From: LMUY01 sp964245495 | Lineage (GTDB): Bacteria > Pseudomonadota > Alphaproteobacteria > Acetobacterales > Acetobacteraceae | Length of the DNA: 21,547 bases | NCBI GenBank assembly: GCA_964245495.1 | Contig: CAXTNC010000032.1 | Coordinates: forward strand, 1-21,547 | Direction of reading: 5' to 3' | Shown: in pieces, positions 7,151 through 16,824 of the stretch | How the letters are laid out: the number at the start of each line of letters is the position of its first letter | Numbering within the stretch: the first letter of the stretch is position 1 | Position numbers and translations under genes: made by a program | Notes under the pieces: generated by a model | Told to the model about the DNA's origin: nothing | The model's input: only the letters and a program-made list of their open reading frames with translations | Database searches by the model: none

Positions 7151-7680
7151 TTGGCCGCTTCCAGGGAGCGCTGGTCCATCTCAGGCAAGCTGTCCGGCGC
7201 GCTGTTCTGGCTCAGCTGCAAGGCGCGGATGTAGGAGATGACGGCCCAGCGATCCTCCGGCGAGAGCCGGTCCTTGTAGCTGTACATCGCGCCGTAGCCG
7301 TTGGTGATCGCCTCGTAGAACAGCTGCGCCTTGGCTTGGCGCAGCTTGCCCTCCACGAAAGAGGGCGGGTGCGGGAAGCCGCGCTGCACGATCATGCCCT
7401 CGCCGTTGCCGGCCCGGCCGTGGCACGGCGTGCAGAAGATGTCGTACCGCTGCTGGCCGCGCTCCAGCAGCGCCTCCGTGATGATGCCGGGTTCGGCCGC
7501 GGGGGCATACGGCGCATCCCGCGCGACGGTGTTGACGACGGGCGGACGCATGGAGCTTTGATTCTTGAAGAACGAGGTCTTGTCCCAGGTCCGGGCGGAG
7601 TCCTGCGTGTACATGTCCTCCCGCTTGCAGGCGGCGAGCAGCGGCAGCAGGCACAGCATGGCGGCAGTTGCTCGCCTCAT
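7147..7680 (-). CDS. actE: Alternative complex III monohaem cytochrome c lipoprotein ActE
   Basis: A 177-residue periplasmic cytochrome c. The N-terminus is a lipoprotein signal with lipobox LLAAC, so Cys18 should be lipidated and anchored to the inner membrane. The haem site is CTPCH at 83-87, with a likely axial Met132 (GYGAMYSY). The C-terminal half has the usual class I cytochrome run DRWAVISYIRALQ (143-155). In ACIII this subunit carries electrons out of the pentahaem ActA towards the acceptor, here probably the haem domain of CoxB. The start is the ATG at 7680, overlapping the actD stop (ATGA). A longer frame to 7998 is an actD shadow. Confidence 0.95.
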   Translation of the reverse strand: MRRATAAMLCLLPLLAACKREDMYTQDSARTWDKTSFFKNQSSMRPPVVNTVARDAPYAPAAEPGIITEALLERGQQRYDIFCTPCHGRAGNGEGMIVQRGFPHPPSFVEGKLRQAKAQLFYEAITNGYGAMYSYKDRLSPEDRWAVISYIRALQLSQNSAPDSLPEMDQRSLEAAK

Positions 7681-8237
7681 CGGGGCACCCGGCTGATGCG
7701 GCGGGGCTGCATGGTCAGCGCGGTCAGCGCGTCCTCCACTTGCTCGGCGTCGAAGGTTTCGTCGCGCGCTTCGACAGCCACGAAGAAACGGCTCTCGGTC
7801 ACGCGCGTGAAGTATGGTATGTTGAACGCCGGATGGTTGAGCCGGGGCAGGCGGCTCAGGACCAGCATGACGCCGAACACCGTCAAGGCGCCCAGCAGGG
7901 CGCCGAACGACACGCTCGGCACGATGAAAGCCGGCCAGCTGAACAGCGGTCGCCCGCCGATGTTGAACCGGTATCCCACGATGGTCGCCCAGGTGCACAT
8001 GCCGAACATCGCGCCCGCTCCCAGGAAGGCTGCCGCCACGCCGAACGGGAACACCGGCTGCCGAGCGATACGCAGCACCTCGGCCGCAGCTGGGATCGGC
8101 ACCGGCGAGAAAGCATCCAACCGGCCCAGATTGCGCTCCCGCAGCGCCACCAGGGCGGCCACCATGGCCTCTGACGTGTCAAACTCCGCGCTGACGCCCC
8201 AAAGCGGCGAGCCGGAGCTGTGCTGGGCCTCAGCCAC
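7677..8237 (-). CDS. actD: Alternative complex III subunit ActD (DUF3341)
   Basis: A 186-residue subunit with the DUF3341 pattern: LWGVSAEFDTSEAMVAAL near the N-terminus, a central VPIPAAAEVLR, then two transmembrane helices (about 62-85 and 104-127) separated by the loop containing FSWPAF and followed by LNHPAFN (133-139) and a cytoplasmic alpha/beta tail (FFVAVEARDETFD). It holds no cofactor and packs against ActC in known ACIII structures. The start is a GTG at 8237, overlapping the end of actC by 8 bases. Length and motif order are those of the family. Confidence 0.92.
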   Translation of the reverse strand: MAEAQHSSGSPLWGVSAEFDTSEAMVAALVALRERNLGRLDAFSPVPIPAAAEVLRIARQPVFPFGVAAAFLGAGAMFGMCTWATIVGYRFNIGGRPLFSWPAFIVPSVSFGALLGALTVFGVMLVLSRLPRLNHPAFNIPYFTRVTESRFFVAVEARDETFDAEQVEDALTALTMQPRRISRVPR

Positions 8238-9672
8238 GGCGCGCCGCCACGCCGGGGGCCGAAGCGGGTGCGGGTGCAGGGATCAAGGTCCGCATCCCTA
8301 CGATCGACAGCACCGGGAGGTAGCGCAGGAACAGCAGCAGCAGGAACATGAACAACCCGACTGTGCCGAGGAAGGTCGTCACCTCGACCAGGTCGATGGA
8401 GTAGGAATGCGCCGCCGAGGGCAGGAAGTCGTGCTGCAAGGTGATGACGATCAGCATGAAATGGTCCGCCCACGTGCCGAACGCCACGAGCAGCCCGATC
8501 AGGAACAGCGCCACCGCCGAGCGGCGCACGGCGCGGAACCAGAACAGGTGCACCGGCAGCAGCGAGCACAGGATGACGGCCCAGGTGGACCAGGCGTTCG
8601 GCCCCGTGAAGCGGTGCCTCATGACGGCGGAGTCGAACCCGGTGCCGCCCAGCGCGGCTGTCGCGTAATCTGCCGCGTAGCAATACAGGTTGGCCAGCCC
8701 AAGCCCCAGCAGCATCATGCTCAGCACGTCGAAATGCCTCGGGGTGATGAACGGGCGCAACGGGAACACCGCCCGCATGGTCACCAGGATGGTGGACACG
8801 ACGCCGACGCCGGCGAACACGGCGGCAAACACGAACGACACCGGGGACAGCACGTCGTGCCAGCCCGGCTCCACCGTGCCCGCGAACATCACGGCCGCGC
8901 CTGTTTGCAGCGATACCACCAGGATCACGCCGAACACCGCCAGCATGTGGTAGGCGTGGCTCCAACGCTGCCAGTGAGTAACCGACCCACGCCAGCCCAG
9001 GGCGATGATGCCGTAGAGCTGCGCCTTCAGCACCCGGGTCCAGTTGCCGGGCCGGTTGGCATGGAGCGCGACACGGTCCACCGCCCGGTCCCGCATGGCG
9101 GCCAGGTCCGGCAACATGCCGACATACCAGAAGGCGAGCGCGATGCCCAGGAAGCTGATGATGTCCACCGCGTCCCAGTAAAGCGGGCTGCGGAACTGCG
9201 GCCACAGCAGGAATGTGTTGGGATACGGCAGGTTCCAGTAGAAGAACCACGACCGGCCCAGGTGGATGATGGGATACAGCCCTGCCGCCGCGGCAGCGAT
9301 GACGGCCATGGCTTCCGCGATGCGGTTGACCGCGCCGCGCCATTCCACCCCCAGCAGCAGCAGCAACGCCGAGGTCATCAGCCCGCCGCACGCCACGCCG
9401 ATCCACCAGTCATAGCCCACGATGTCCAGCGCCCAGGTGACGGGGACGTTGTTGCCCCAAACGCCGGTGCCCTCGTACAGCACCCAAAACACGCTGGCGG
9501 CCAGCATCCCCACCAGCGCCAGCGAGACGGCGAAGGCATACCACCAGCGCAACCCACCCTCGTGGCCGAACGCCACGTCCGTGACCTCGTGGCCGACGGA
9601 GGCCCAGTTCTCGCCGGGAGCGATCAGCGGGTCGCGCGGGCGCTGCCCAGGGCCTCGCATCGTGACGCTCAT
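8230..9672 (-). CDS. actC: Alternative complex III quinol-site membrane subunit ActC (NrfD-like)
   Basis: A 480-residue NrfD/PsrC-family protein with about ten helices that, with the Fe-S domain of ActB, forms the quinol-oxidising site. Family marks are GVWGNNVPVTWALDI (70-84), IIHLGRSWFFYW (135-146) and PYPNTFLLWPQFRSPLYWD (149-167), then WYVGMLPDLA and further helices to about residue 465. H137 and D167 fall in the segments considered part of the quinol pocket in other ACIII enzymes. In the WWIG motif, the position after WWIGVA is Cys95, where I recall most homologues having His. The start is the ATG at 9672, one base after the actB TAA. Function is confident from motifs and neighbours. Confidence 0.95.
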   Translation of the reverse strand: MSVTMRGPGQRPRDPLIAPGENWASVGHEVTDVAFGHEGGLRWWYAFAVSLALVGMLAASVFWVLYEGTGVWGNNVPVTWALDIVGYDWWIGVACGGLMTSALLLLLGVEWRGAVNRIAEAMAVIAAAAAGLYPIIHLGRSWFFYWNLPYPNTFLLWPQFRSPLYWDAVDIISFLGIALAFWYVGMLPDLAAMRDRAVDRVALHANRPGNWTRVLKAQLYGIIALGWRGSVTHWQRWSHAYHMLAVFGVILVVSLQTGAAVMFAGTVEPGWHDVLSPVSFVFAAVFAGVGVVSTILVTMRAVFPLRPFITPRHFDVLSMMLLGLGLANLYCYAADYATAALGGTGFDSAVMRHRFTGPNAWSTWAVILCSLLPVHLFWFRAVRRSAVALFLIGLLVAFGTWADHFMLIVITLQHDFLPSAAHSYSIDLVEVTTFLGTVGLFMFLLLLFLRYLPVLSIVGMRTLIPAPAPASAPGVAARRG

Positions 9673-9673
9673 C

Positions 9674-12610
9674 TTATCCCTCTCCGGTCTCGGTCGGGCG
9701 GCGCGGCGCGCGCTCGGCCAGATAGGTGGTGCGCGGGCGCACGTTCAGCTCGCCCAGCAGCGCGTAGTTGCGCGGGTCGGCCCGCGCCGCCGCGACGGCG
9801 GTGCCCTCGCCGGCCAGGTCGCCAAAGGTGATGGCGCGGGTGGGGCAGGCAGTTTGGCACGCCGTCTGCACCTCACCGTCCAGGATCGGCTGGTTCAGCC
9901 GCCCCGTGCTGATGCGGGCGCTCTCGATGCGCTGGACGCAGTAGGTGCACTTCTCCATCACGCCGCGGGCGCGCACGCTCACCTGCGGGTTGCGCTGCAA
10001 TTGCAGACTGGGCGCAGCGCCGGCCGTATAGTCCAGCCAGTTGAAGTGGCGCACCTTGTAGGGGCAGTAGCCGGAGCAGGCGCGGGTGCCGATGCAGCGG
10101 TTGTAGACCATCACGTTGAGGCCCTCGCTGTCGTGCAGCGTCGCCTCCACCGGGCAGCCCACCTCGCAGGGCGCGTCCTCGCAGTGCATGCACGGCACCG
10201 GCTGGAAATGCGTCTTCGGCGCTTCCACCGGCCCCTCGTAGTAGCGGTCCACCCGCAGCCAATGCATCTCGCGCCCGAGCGCCACCTGCTCCTTGCCCAC
10301 CACGGCGATGTTGTTCTCCGACTGGCAGGCGATCACGCAGGCGTTGCAACCGGTGCAGGCATCCAGGTCGATCACCATGCCCCAGGCGATGCCGTCCCCG
10401 CCGTGCTTGGGCGGGCCGTAGATGGTCGGCTGCGTCCAGCTCTCCGTCTCGCCCGCTGGCGCGTCGCCCTCGTGCTGCACCCGCACGAAGTCGTGGCCCT
10501 CCATCGTGCTGTGGTCCTGCGTCGTGGCGAACGAAACCCGGCGCTCCGCCTTGCGCAGGCTGACGCCTTGCACCTGCCATGGGTCGCCGACGCCGCGCAG
10601 CGCGTAGGCTTCATAGCCCCAGCCGGTCGAAACCATCTCCGGCACGGTGCGGCCATAGCCGAACGTGGCGCTCACCACGCGGTCCGCCATGCCCGGCAGC
10701 ACCCAAACCGGACCTTCGATCTCGCGTCCTGACGCGGCCAGCGTCACGATGTCCCCGGTGACGAGTTTCTCGCGCGCGGCCAGGGCCGGGCTGACGTAGA
10801 GCGCGTTCTCCCAAACCAGCTTGGTCAGCGGCTTGGGCAGCTCCTGCAGCCAGCCGTTGTTGGACTGCCTGCCATCCCACACGGTGGCGTCCGGCCGGAA
10901 CACCACCGTCAACCCGTCCGGCACCGCCCCGGCAGCGGCGGCCTGCGCTTGCGGCGCCAGCTTGACGCTCTGCGGCGGGAACGTCGACCCGGCGATGAAG
11001 CCGCTCAGCAGCGCGTCGCGCCATTTGTCGGCGAACACGTCGTCATCGCCCTGCGTGCTCCGCCAGTAGGCCTTTGTCAGCGCTTCGGCGCTCTTCGGCT
11101 CCGCGTCCGCCAGCACTGACAGGATTTCCGCCGCCGACTTGCCATCGAACAGCGGCTCGATCATCGGCTGGATCAGCCCGGCCGTGCCGTCGACCGAGCG
11201 CGCGTCGCCCCAGGTTTCCAGCGGATGGGCGAGCGGCAGCTGCCAGTCCGACCGCAGGCCGGTTTCGTCCTCGAACAGCCCGGCATGGATCTTGAGCGGA
11301 ACCTGGCGCAGCGCCTCGATGAAGTTCAGCTCGCCCGGCGCGTCATAGGCCGGGTTGGCGTCCAGCATCACCAGCGTCTCGACTTGCCCGGCCTTCATGG
11401 CCGCCACCAGGTCGGCCAGCGACTCGGCCGGCTGCACCACGGGGGCGGTGTAGAACACGCTGCGCCCCGTGTTGCCGAGCGCGTCGTTCAGCCGGTGCAC
11501 CGCTTCCTGCACCACCGCCGGCGCCGTGCTGCCGGCGACCACCAGGCTCGCGCCGCGGTTCGCGTGCAGGGCGGCGGCGGCGCGGGCGCGCCACTGCTCC
11601 AGCGGCGGCGCGTCGGGCGCCGCTTCCGCGGGCGCTGCCGGGTTCGCCGCATCCTGCAACAAGCCCTGCGCCAGGGCGGCCACCTCCGCCGGGGTGGCGA
11701 CCAAGCTGTGATCAGCCTTGGATGAGGTCAGGTTCGGCACCGACCCAGCGTGGTGCAAGGCAAGCAGCGAACCTGCCTTGGCCGAGGCCTGCCGCGCCTG
11801 CACCCAGTCGAGCGACGTGCCGACTTGAGACGGGCCGGGGTCGAGGAAGTCGCCGTCCAGCGACACCAGCACCTTGGCCTGGCCGAATCGGAACCGCGTC
11901 TCGAGCGGCTGGCCGAAGGCGCGCCGGGTCGCCTCGTAGGTGGCCGTGCGGTCCACCGGCGTGTGGGTGTGCCAGTGCATGGCGGGGAAGTCCCGCTGCC
12001 AGGAGGCGATCTGCGCCAGCAGCGACGGCGAGGTGACTGGGCCGGTGAGCAAGCGCAGCCGATGGCCGCCCGTGCTCCTCAGCGCCGCGAAATGGTTGAA
12101 CGTGCTGACCCGCAGGCCCTGCCAGTTGTTGGCCTCCCCAGCGTGGCGCGGCGTTTGCAGCCGCTCCGGGTTGTACAGGTCCAAGATGGAGGCTTGGCCG
12201 AACACGTCCGTGCCGCCCCGGGTCCAGGGATGCTCGCCATTGCCCTCGATCTTGAGCGGGCGGCCGTCCCGCACGGTGACGAGGACGCCGTTGGCCAGCC
12301 CGTCCGTCAGCGCCAGCGACGCGTAGTGCATCGTCTGGCCCGGCTCGGCCCGCTCCGGCTTGATGACGAACGGCACCTCCTGGTTGCGCCCGTCCGGCGG
12401 GTCGTCGCAGCCCGCCAGGCCCGCCAGCGCCAGGGAGGCGGCCATCAGCTTGAGGAAGCTGCGGCGCTCCGGCCCCGACGACAGGTCCGTCACGGCGGGG
12501 AACTCGGCCTGCACGAACTGCTGGAACGCCGGCGTGTCCGCCAGCTGGTCCAGGCTGCGCCACTGCGCCAGGTTGCGCGGACCGCGCCGGGGAGGGATCA
12601 GGCGGGTCAT
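9674..12610 (-). CDS. actB: Alternative complex III iron-sulfur subunit ActB (molybdopterin-like domain + ferredoxin domain)
   Basis: A 978-residue periplasmic protein. The N-terminus has a Tat twin-arginine motif (ERRSFLKLM, RR at 49-50) followed by a hydrophobic stretch and a lipobox (LAGC, Cys68). Residues of about 75-720 match the molybdopterin oxidoreductase fold but lack its usual N-terminal Cys cluster, as expected for ACIII, where this domain binds no molybdenum. The C-terminal domain (about 735-940) is a DmsB/NrfC-like ferredoxin with CTGCNACVIAC (752-762), CMHCEDAPCEVGC (807-819), CIGTRACSGYC (839-849), CTYC (888-891) and CQTAC (918-922), enough for four clusters including the 3Fe-4S typical of ACIII. 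The start is the ATG at 12610, overlapping the actA stop (ATGA). The longer frame to 12922 is an actA shadow. Confidence 0.96.
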   Translation of the reverse strand: MTRLIPPRRGPRNLAQWRSLDQLADTPAFQQFVQAEFPAVTDLSSGPERRSFLKLMAASLALAGLAGCDDPPDGRNQEVPFVIKPERAEPGQTMHYASLALTDGLANGVLVTVRDGRPLKIEGNGEHPWTRGGTDVFGQASILDLYNPERLQTPRHAGEANNWQGLRVSTFNHFAALRSTGGHRLRLLTGPVTSPSLLAQIASWQRDFPAMHWHTHTPVDRTATYEATRRAFGQPLETRFRFGQAKVLVSLDGDFLDPGPSQVGTSLDWVQARQASAKAGSLLALHHAGSVPNLTSSKADHSLVATPAEVAALAQGLLQDAANPAAPAEAAPDAPPLEQWRARAAAALHANRGASLVVAGSTAPAVVQEAVHRLNDALGNTGRSVFYTAPVVQPAESLADLVAAMKAGQVETLVMLDANPAYDAPGELNFIEALRQVPLKIHAGLFEDETGLRSDWQLPLAHPLETWGDARSVDGTAGLIQPMIEPLFDGKSAAEILSVLADAEPKSAEALTKAYWRSTQGDDDVFADKWRDALLSGFIAGSTFPPQSVKLAPQAQAAAAGAVPDGLTVVFRPDATVWDGRQSNNGWLQELPKPLTKLVWENALYVSPALAAREKLVTGDIVTLAASGREIEGPVWVLPGMADRVVSATFGYGRTVPEMVSTGWGYEAYALRGVGDPWQVQGVSLRKAERRVSFATTQDHSTMEGHDFVRVQHEGDAPAGETESWTQPTIYGPPKHGGDGIAWGMVIDLDACTGCNACVIACQSENNIAVVGKEQVALGREMHWLRVDRYYEGPVEAPKTHFQPVPCMHCEDAPCEVGCPVEATLHDSEGLNVMVYNRCIGTRACSGYCPYKVRHFNWLDYTAGAAPSLQLQRNPQVSVRARGVMEKCTYCVQRIESARISTGRLNQPILDGEVQTACQTACPTRAITFGDLAGEGTAVAAARADPRNYALLGELNVRPRTTYLAERAPRRPTETGEG

Positions 12611-13302
12611 CGGTGGCATACCGAGCAGTCGGACAGGGCGTTCGGCCCCAGGATGTGGTTCTCCTTGACCAGCTGCGCGCCGAGCTCCTTTTGGTTGGCC
12701 GGCGGCGTCCATTCCATGTTCCAGATCTGGTCGGAGGTCCGGATGTAGTTTTCCGGATTGCGGTGGCAGTTCAGGCAGAACTCCATCCGGAACGAGTTGG
12801 CGCGGTAGGTGAGCTGCATCGTGTCCATGGCGCCGTGGCAGCTGGAGCAGCCGATGCCTTTCGTGATGTGGATCGAGTGATTGTAGTACACGTAGCTCGG
12901 CAGCTTGTTCACCCGCGCCCACTCCAAAGGCTCGTCGTTCGCCAGGCTGGCCCGCACCGGCTCCAGCATGGGAGAGCTGGTCCAGATCTGCGAATGGCAG
13001 GTCATGCAGGTGTGGGTCGGCGGCAGCCCCGCGGTGGCCAGGTATTCCACCTGCTGATGGCAGTTGCGGCAGTCGATGCCCAGTTCGCCGGAATGGTGCT
13101 TGTGGCTGAACGGCACCGGCTGCTCCGGCGCCACGCCCACGTCGCCGATGAAGTTGCCGTGCGACCAGGCATAAAGCCCGATGCTCGCCGCCACGATGGC
13201 TCCCACCAGCCCGAGCGCCACCAGGCGCAGGATGGCGTCCGCGCCCGGCGCGAACAGCTGCCGCATGGGCGAAGGGCCGGCTGGCATCGCTTGGCCCGAC
13301 AT
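12607..13302 (-). CDS. actA: Alternative complex III pentahaem cytochrome c subunit ActA
   Basis: A 231-residue multihaem cytochrome that starts the operon. One N-terminal membrane helix (about residues 24-46) anchors it with the haem domain in the periplasm. Five CxxCH motifs are present: 78-82, 99-103, 152-156, 176-180 and 226-230, matching the pentahaem ActA of characterised ACIII. Extra histidines (SHKHH at 66-70, NHSIH at 141-145) are likely distal ligands. Electrons from the ActB Fe-S clusters pass through these haems to ActE. The start is the ATG at 13302, chosen because GGAGGG lies 9 bases upstream; a longer frame from a TTG at 13404 has no such support and adds a non-homologous tail. 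Confidence 0.95.
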   Translation of the reverse strand: MSGQAMPAGPSPMRQLFAPGADAILRLVALGLVGAIVAASIGLYAWSHGNFIGDVGVAPEQPVPFSHKHHSGELGIDCRNCHQQVEYLATAGLPPTHTCMTCHSQIWTSSPMLEPVRASLANDEPLEWARVNKLPSYVYYNHSIHITKGIGCSSCHGAMDTMQLTYRANSFRMEFCLNCHRNPENYIRTSDQIWNMEWTPPANQKELGAQLVKENHILGPNALSDCSVCHR

Positions 13303-13311
13303 CAGGGACAA

Positions 13312-13317
13312 CCCTCC
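13312..13317 (-). promoter_or_regulatory. Ribosome-binding site of actA
   Basis: GGAGGG on the minus strand, 9 bases before the ATG at 13302. It fixes the actA start and is the strong entry site for the whole coupled operon. Confidence 0.6.
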
Positions 13318-13390
13318 AGCCAGGATGTCCCGGGCGCGCCGGCCATGCGACCAGCGCGCACGTCGCAAGCCGCTGAAAGCCGTTGCATAA

Positions 13391-13420
13391 ATGATAACAA
13401 GCAATTCATGTGCCTATACT
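13391..13420 (+). promoter_or_regulatory. Candidate sigma70 promoter for the urease operon
   Basis: A -35-like ATGATA (4 of 6 matches) and a -10-like TATACT (5 of 6) are separated by 18 bases, about 250 bases before the ureD ATG. The long leader is unexplained, so this is only a candidate. Confidence 0.35.
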
Positions 13421-13670
13421 TCCCCGGATTTGGCTGCCTGCGCAAGGGACCAAGGCGTCATCCAAGGTCCCATTCACGCCCTTGCGAACAGCGCAAATCA
13501 GCTCCACCGCGCAACGTGGGATCGGCAATTGCAAATCGCTCAAGCGGCGCCAACTGCTTCAATTATCCTTTGCTTCGACCAGCGAAACAGCGCGGTCCGC
13601 AACCCGCCTCCTTGGTCGCAGCCCAAGTTCCGAACCGCAGCCGTGCGATCTGCTTGAAAGCAAGGCTCCG

Positions 13671-14510
13671 ATGGGTTGGCAGAACAATTCAGCCTGTCCC
13701 CACATGATGCAGCGCGCGCATGGCGATCTGGGTGCAGCCTTCAAGCTTCGCGGCGGCCTCACCGTCCTGCGGGACCTCCGCCAGTCCGGCTGCCTCAAGG
13801 CCCGCCTGCCCCGCCCGGAGAACGGCGCCTGGACCACGCTGGTCACGCTCAACAGCTCCGGCGGGGTGGCGCAAGGGGACTGGCTGGATGCCCGGGTCGA
13901 GGCCGGCCCCGGCTGCCGGCTGACCGTCGCCAGCCAGGCGGCCGAGCGTTTCTACCGCGCGGGCGATGGCCTGCCTCCCGCCCGGCTGCGGACGGCGCTG
14001 CACGTGGCGGACGGCGCGGCGCTGGAATGGCTGCCGCAGGAGACGATCCTGTTCGACGGCTGCGCCCTGGACCGTCGGCTGGACGTGGCGCTGGCCTCGG
14101 ATGCCTGGTTCCTCGGCGTCGAGACGCTGGTGTTCGGCCGCACCCTGATGGGCGAGACGGTCCGCGCCGCCCGGCTGCGTGACACGGTGCGGCTGCACCG
14201 GGACGGCGCGCTGCTGTGGCATGACGCAATCCGCCTGGAAGGCCCGGTGCAGGCGGTGCTGGACCGCCCGGCTTCCGCAGCCGGCGGCCGGGCGGTGGCC
14301 ACCCTGCTGCTGGCGGCGCCGGACGCCGCCCGGTGGCAGGACCCGCTGCGCGCCGCCCTGGCGCCGTGGGACGCGGGCGCGTCGGTCCTGGACGGCCTGC
14401 TGGTCGCCCGGGTGGTGGCGCGCGATGGGGCGTGCGCGCGGGCGGCGGTTGTGGCAGCCTTGGCGGCGGTGCGCAGCGGCCGGCCGCTGCCCCGGGTATG
14501 GAGCTGCTGA
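13671..14510 (+). CDS. ureD: Urease accessory protein UreD
   Basis: A 279-residue urease maturation factor, which with UreF and UreG forms the chaperone complex that loads nickel and CO2 into the apo-urease active site. Family marks are QRAHGDLGAAFKLRGG (15-30), LRDLRQSGCLKARLP (33-47), TLVTLNSSGGVAQGD (55-69), SQAAERFYRA (84-93) and WLPQETILFDG (120-130). The start is placed at the ATG at 13671 with AAGG a few bases upstream; the internal ATGs at 13704 and 13707 are alternatives, because the family core begins near there. The frame runs open back to 13410, but that extension has no homology. Its TGA directly abuts the ureA ATG. Confidence 0.93.
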   Translation: MGWQNNSACPHMMQRAHGDLGAAFKLRGGLTVLRDLRQSGCLKARLPRPENGAWTTLVTLNSSGGVAQGDWLDARVEAGPGCRLTVASQAAERFYRAGDGLPPARLRTALHVADGAALEWLPQETILFDGCALDRRLDVALASDAWFLGVETLVFGRTLMGETVRAARLRDTVRLHRDGALLWHDAIRLEGPVQAVLDRPASAAGGRAVATLLLAAPDAARWQDPLRAALAPWDAGASVLDGLLVARVVARDGACARAAVVAALAAVRSGRPLPRVWSC

Positions 14511-14813
14511 ATGAACCTGACGCCGCGCGAGAAGGACAAGCTGCTGGTCGCCATGGCCGCCGAGGTCGCGCGCCGCCGCCTGGCCCGCGGCGTCAAGCTG
14601 AACCACCCGGAAGCTGTGGCGCTGATCAGCGACTTCGTGGTGGAGGGCGCGCGCGACGGCCGCTCCGTTGCCGACCTCATGCAGCACGGCGCCCATGTGC
14701 TGACCCGGGACCAGGTGATGGAGGGCATCGCCGAGATGATCGCCGACGTGCAGGTGGAGGCGACCTTCCCCGACGGCACCAAGCTCGTCACCGTGCACGA
14801 GCCGATACGGTGA
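14511..14813 (+). CDS. ureA: Urease gamma subunit
   Basis: A 100-residue structural subunit, full family length, recognised end to end: MNLTPREKDKLLVAMAA at the start, RGVKLNHPEAVALISD (26-41), EGARDGRSVADLM (45-57) and the C-terminal VEATFPDGTKLVTVH. It has no catalytic residues but completes the (abc)3 trimer. It starts immediately after the ureD stop, and its own TGA overlaps the ureB GTG (GTGA), so subunits are made in coupled fashion. Confidence 0.98.
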   Translation: MNLTPREKDKLLVAMAAEVARRRLARGVKLNHPEAVALISDFVVEGARDGRSVADLMQHGAHVLTRDQVMEGIAEMIADVQVEATFPDGTKLVTVHEPIR

Positions 14814-15111
14814 TCCCCGGCGAAGTCGTCACCCTGGACGGCGCCATCGACATCAACGCCGGCCAGCCCCGCACCACGCTCGCCGTGGCCAACACCGGGG
14901 ACCGTCCGATCCAGGTCGGCAGCCATTACCACTTCGCCGAGGCGAACCCAGCGCTGCAGTTCGACCGCGCCGCCGCCCGCGGCCAGCGGCTGGACATCGC
15001 CGCCGGGTCAGCCGTGCGGTTCGAGCCGGGCCAGGCGCGCGAGGTGACGCTGGTGCCGTTCCGCGGCGCGCGCGAGGTTTACGGCTTCCGCGGCGGCGTG
15101 ATGGGCAAGCT

Positions 15112-15115
<4 letters not shown>
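14810..15115 (+). CDS. ureB: Urease beta subunit
   Basis: A 101-residue structural subunit starting at a GTG (14810) that overlaps the ureA stop. It begins MIPGEVV and shows the family core VANTGDRPIQVGSHYHFAE (26-44), ANPALQFDR (45-53) and ends REVYGFRGGVMGKL. The GTG start is the only one consistent with the conserved N-terminus; the open frame further left is the ureA shadow. It overlaps ureC by four bases (ATGA). Confidence 0.98.
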
Positions 15116-16815
<1,700 letters not shown>

Positions 16816-16824
16816 GGTGAGTCG

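Larger units (their letters stand above)
1895..13302 (-). other. ACIII - caa3 oxidase operon (actABCDEF-orf210-coxBACD)
   Basis: Eleven genes in one direction with no gap larger than one base: eight junctions are ATGA, GTGA or TGATG overlaps, actC/actD overlaps by 8 bases, actF/orf210 by 14, and actB/actC have a one-base gap. This implies one transcript and coupled translation. Products form a quinol:cytochrome c oxidoreductase and a caa3 oxidase, the pair known to form a supercomplex in Flavobacterium johnsoniae. No sco, ctaB, ctaG or haem-maturation gene is within it. Confidence 0.85.
13303..13670. promoter_or_regulatory. Divergent control region between actA and ureD
   Basis: These 368 bases separate the two divergent operons and must hold both promoters. 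The stretch around 13380-13420 is AT-rich against the background. Rightward, TATACT at 13415-13420 with ATGATA at 13391-13396 (18-base spacer) is a fair sigma70 candidate. A six-base inverted repeat (GGGACC 13446-13451, GGTCCC 13466-13471) holds a direct repeat CCAAGG. No recognised regulator box was found. Confidence 0.6.

Noticed and set aside
7336..9831. Very long plus-strand open frame (831 codons) opposite actC-actE
   Set aside because: It is antisense to genes with clear family motifs; its product is rich in Arg, His, Gln and Gly without domains, as expected of shadow frames in high-GC DNA.
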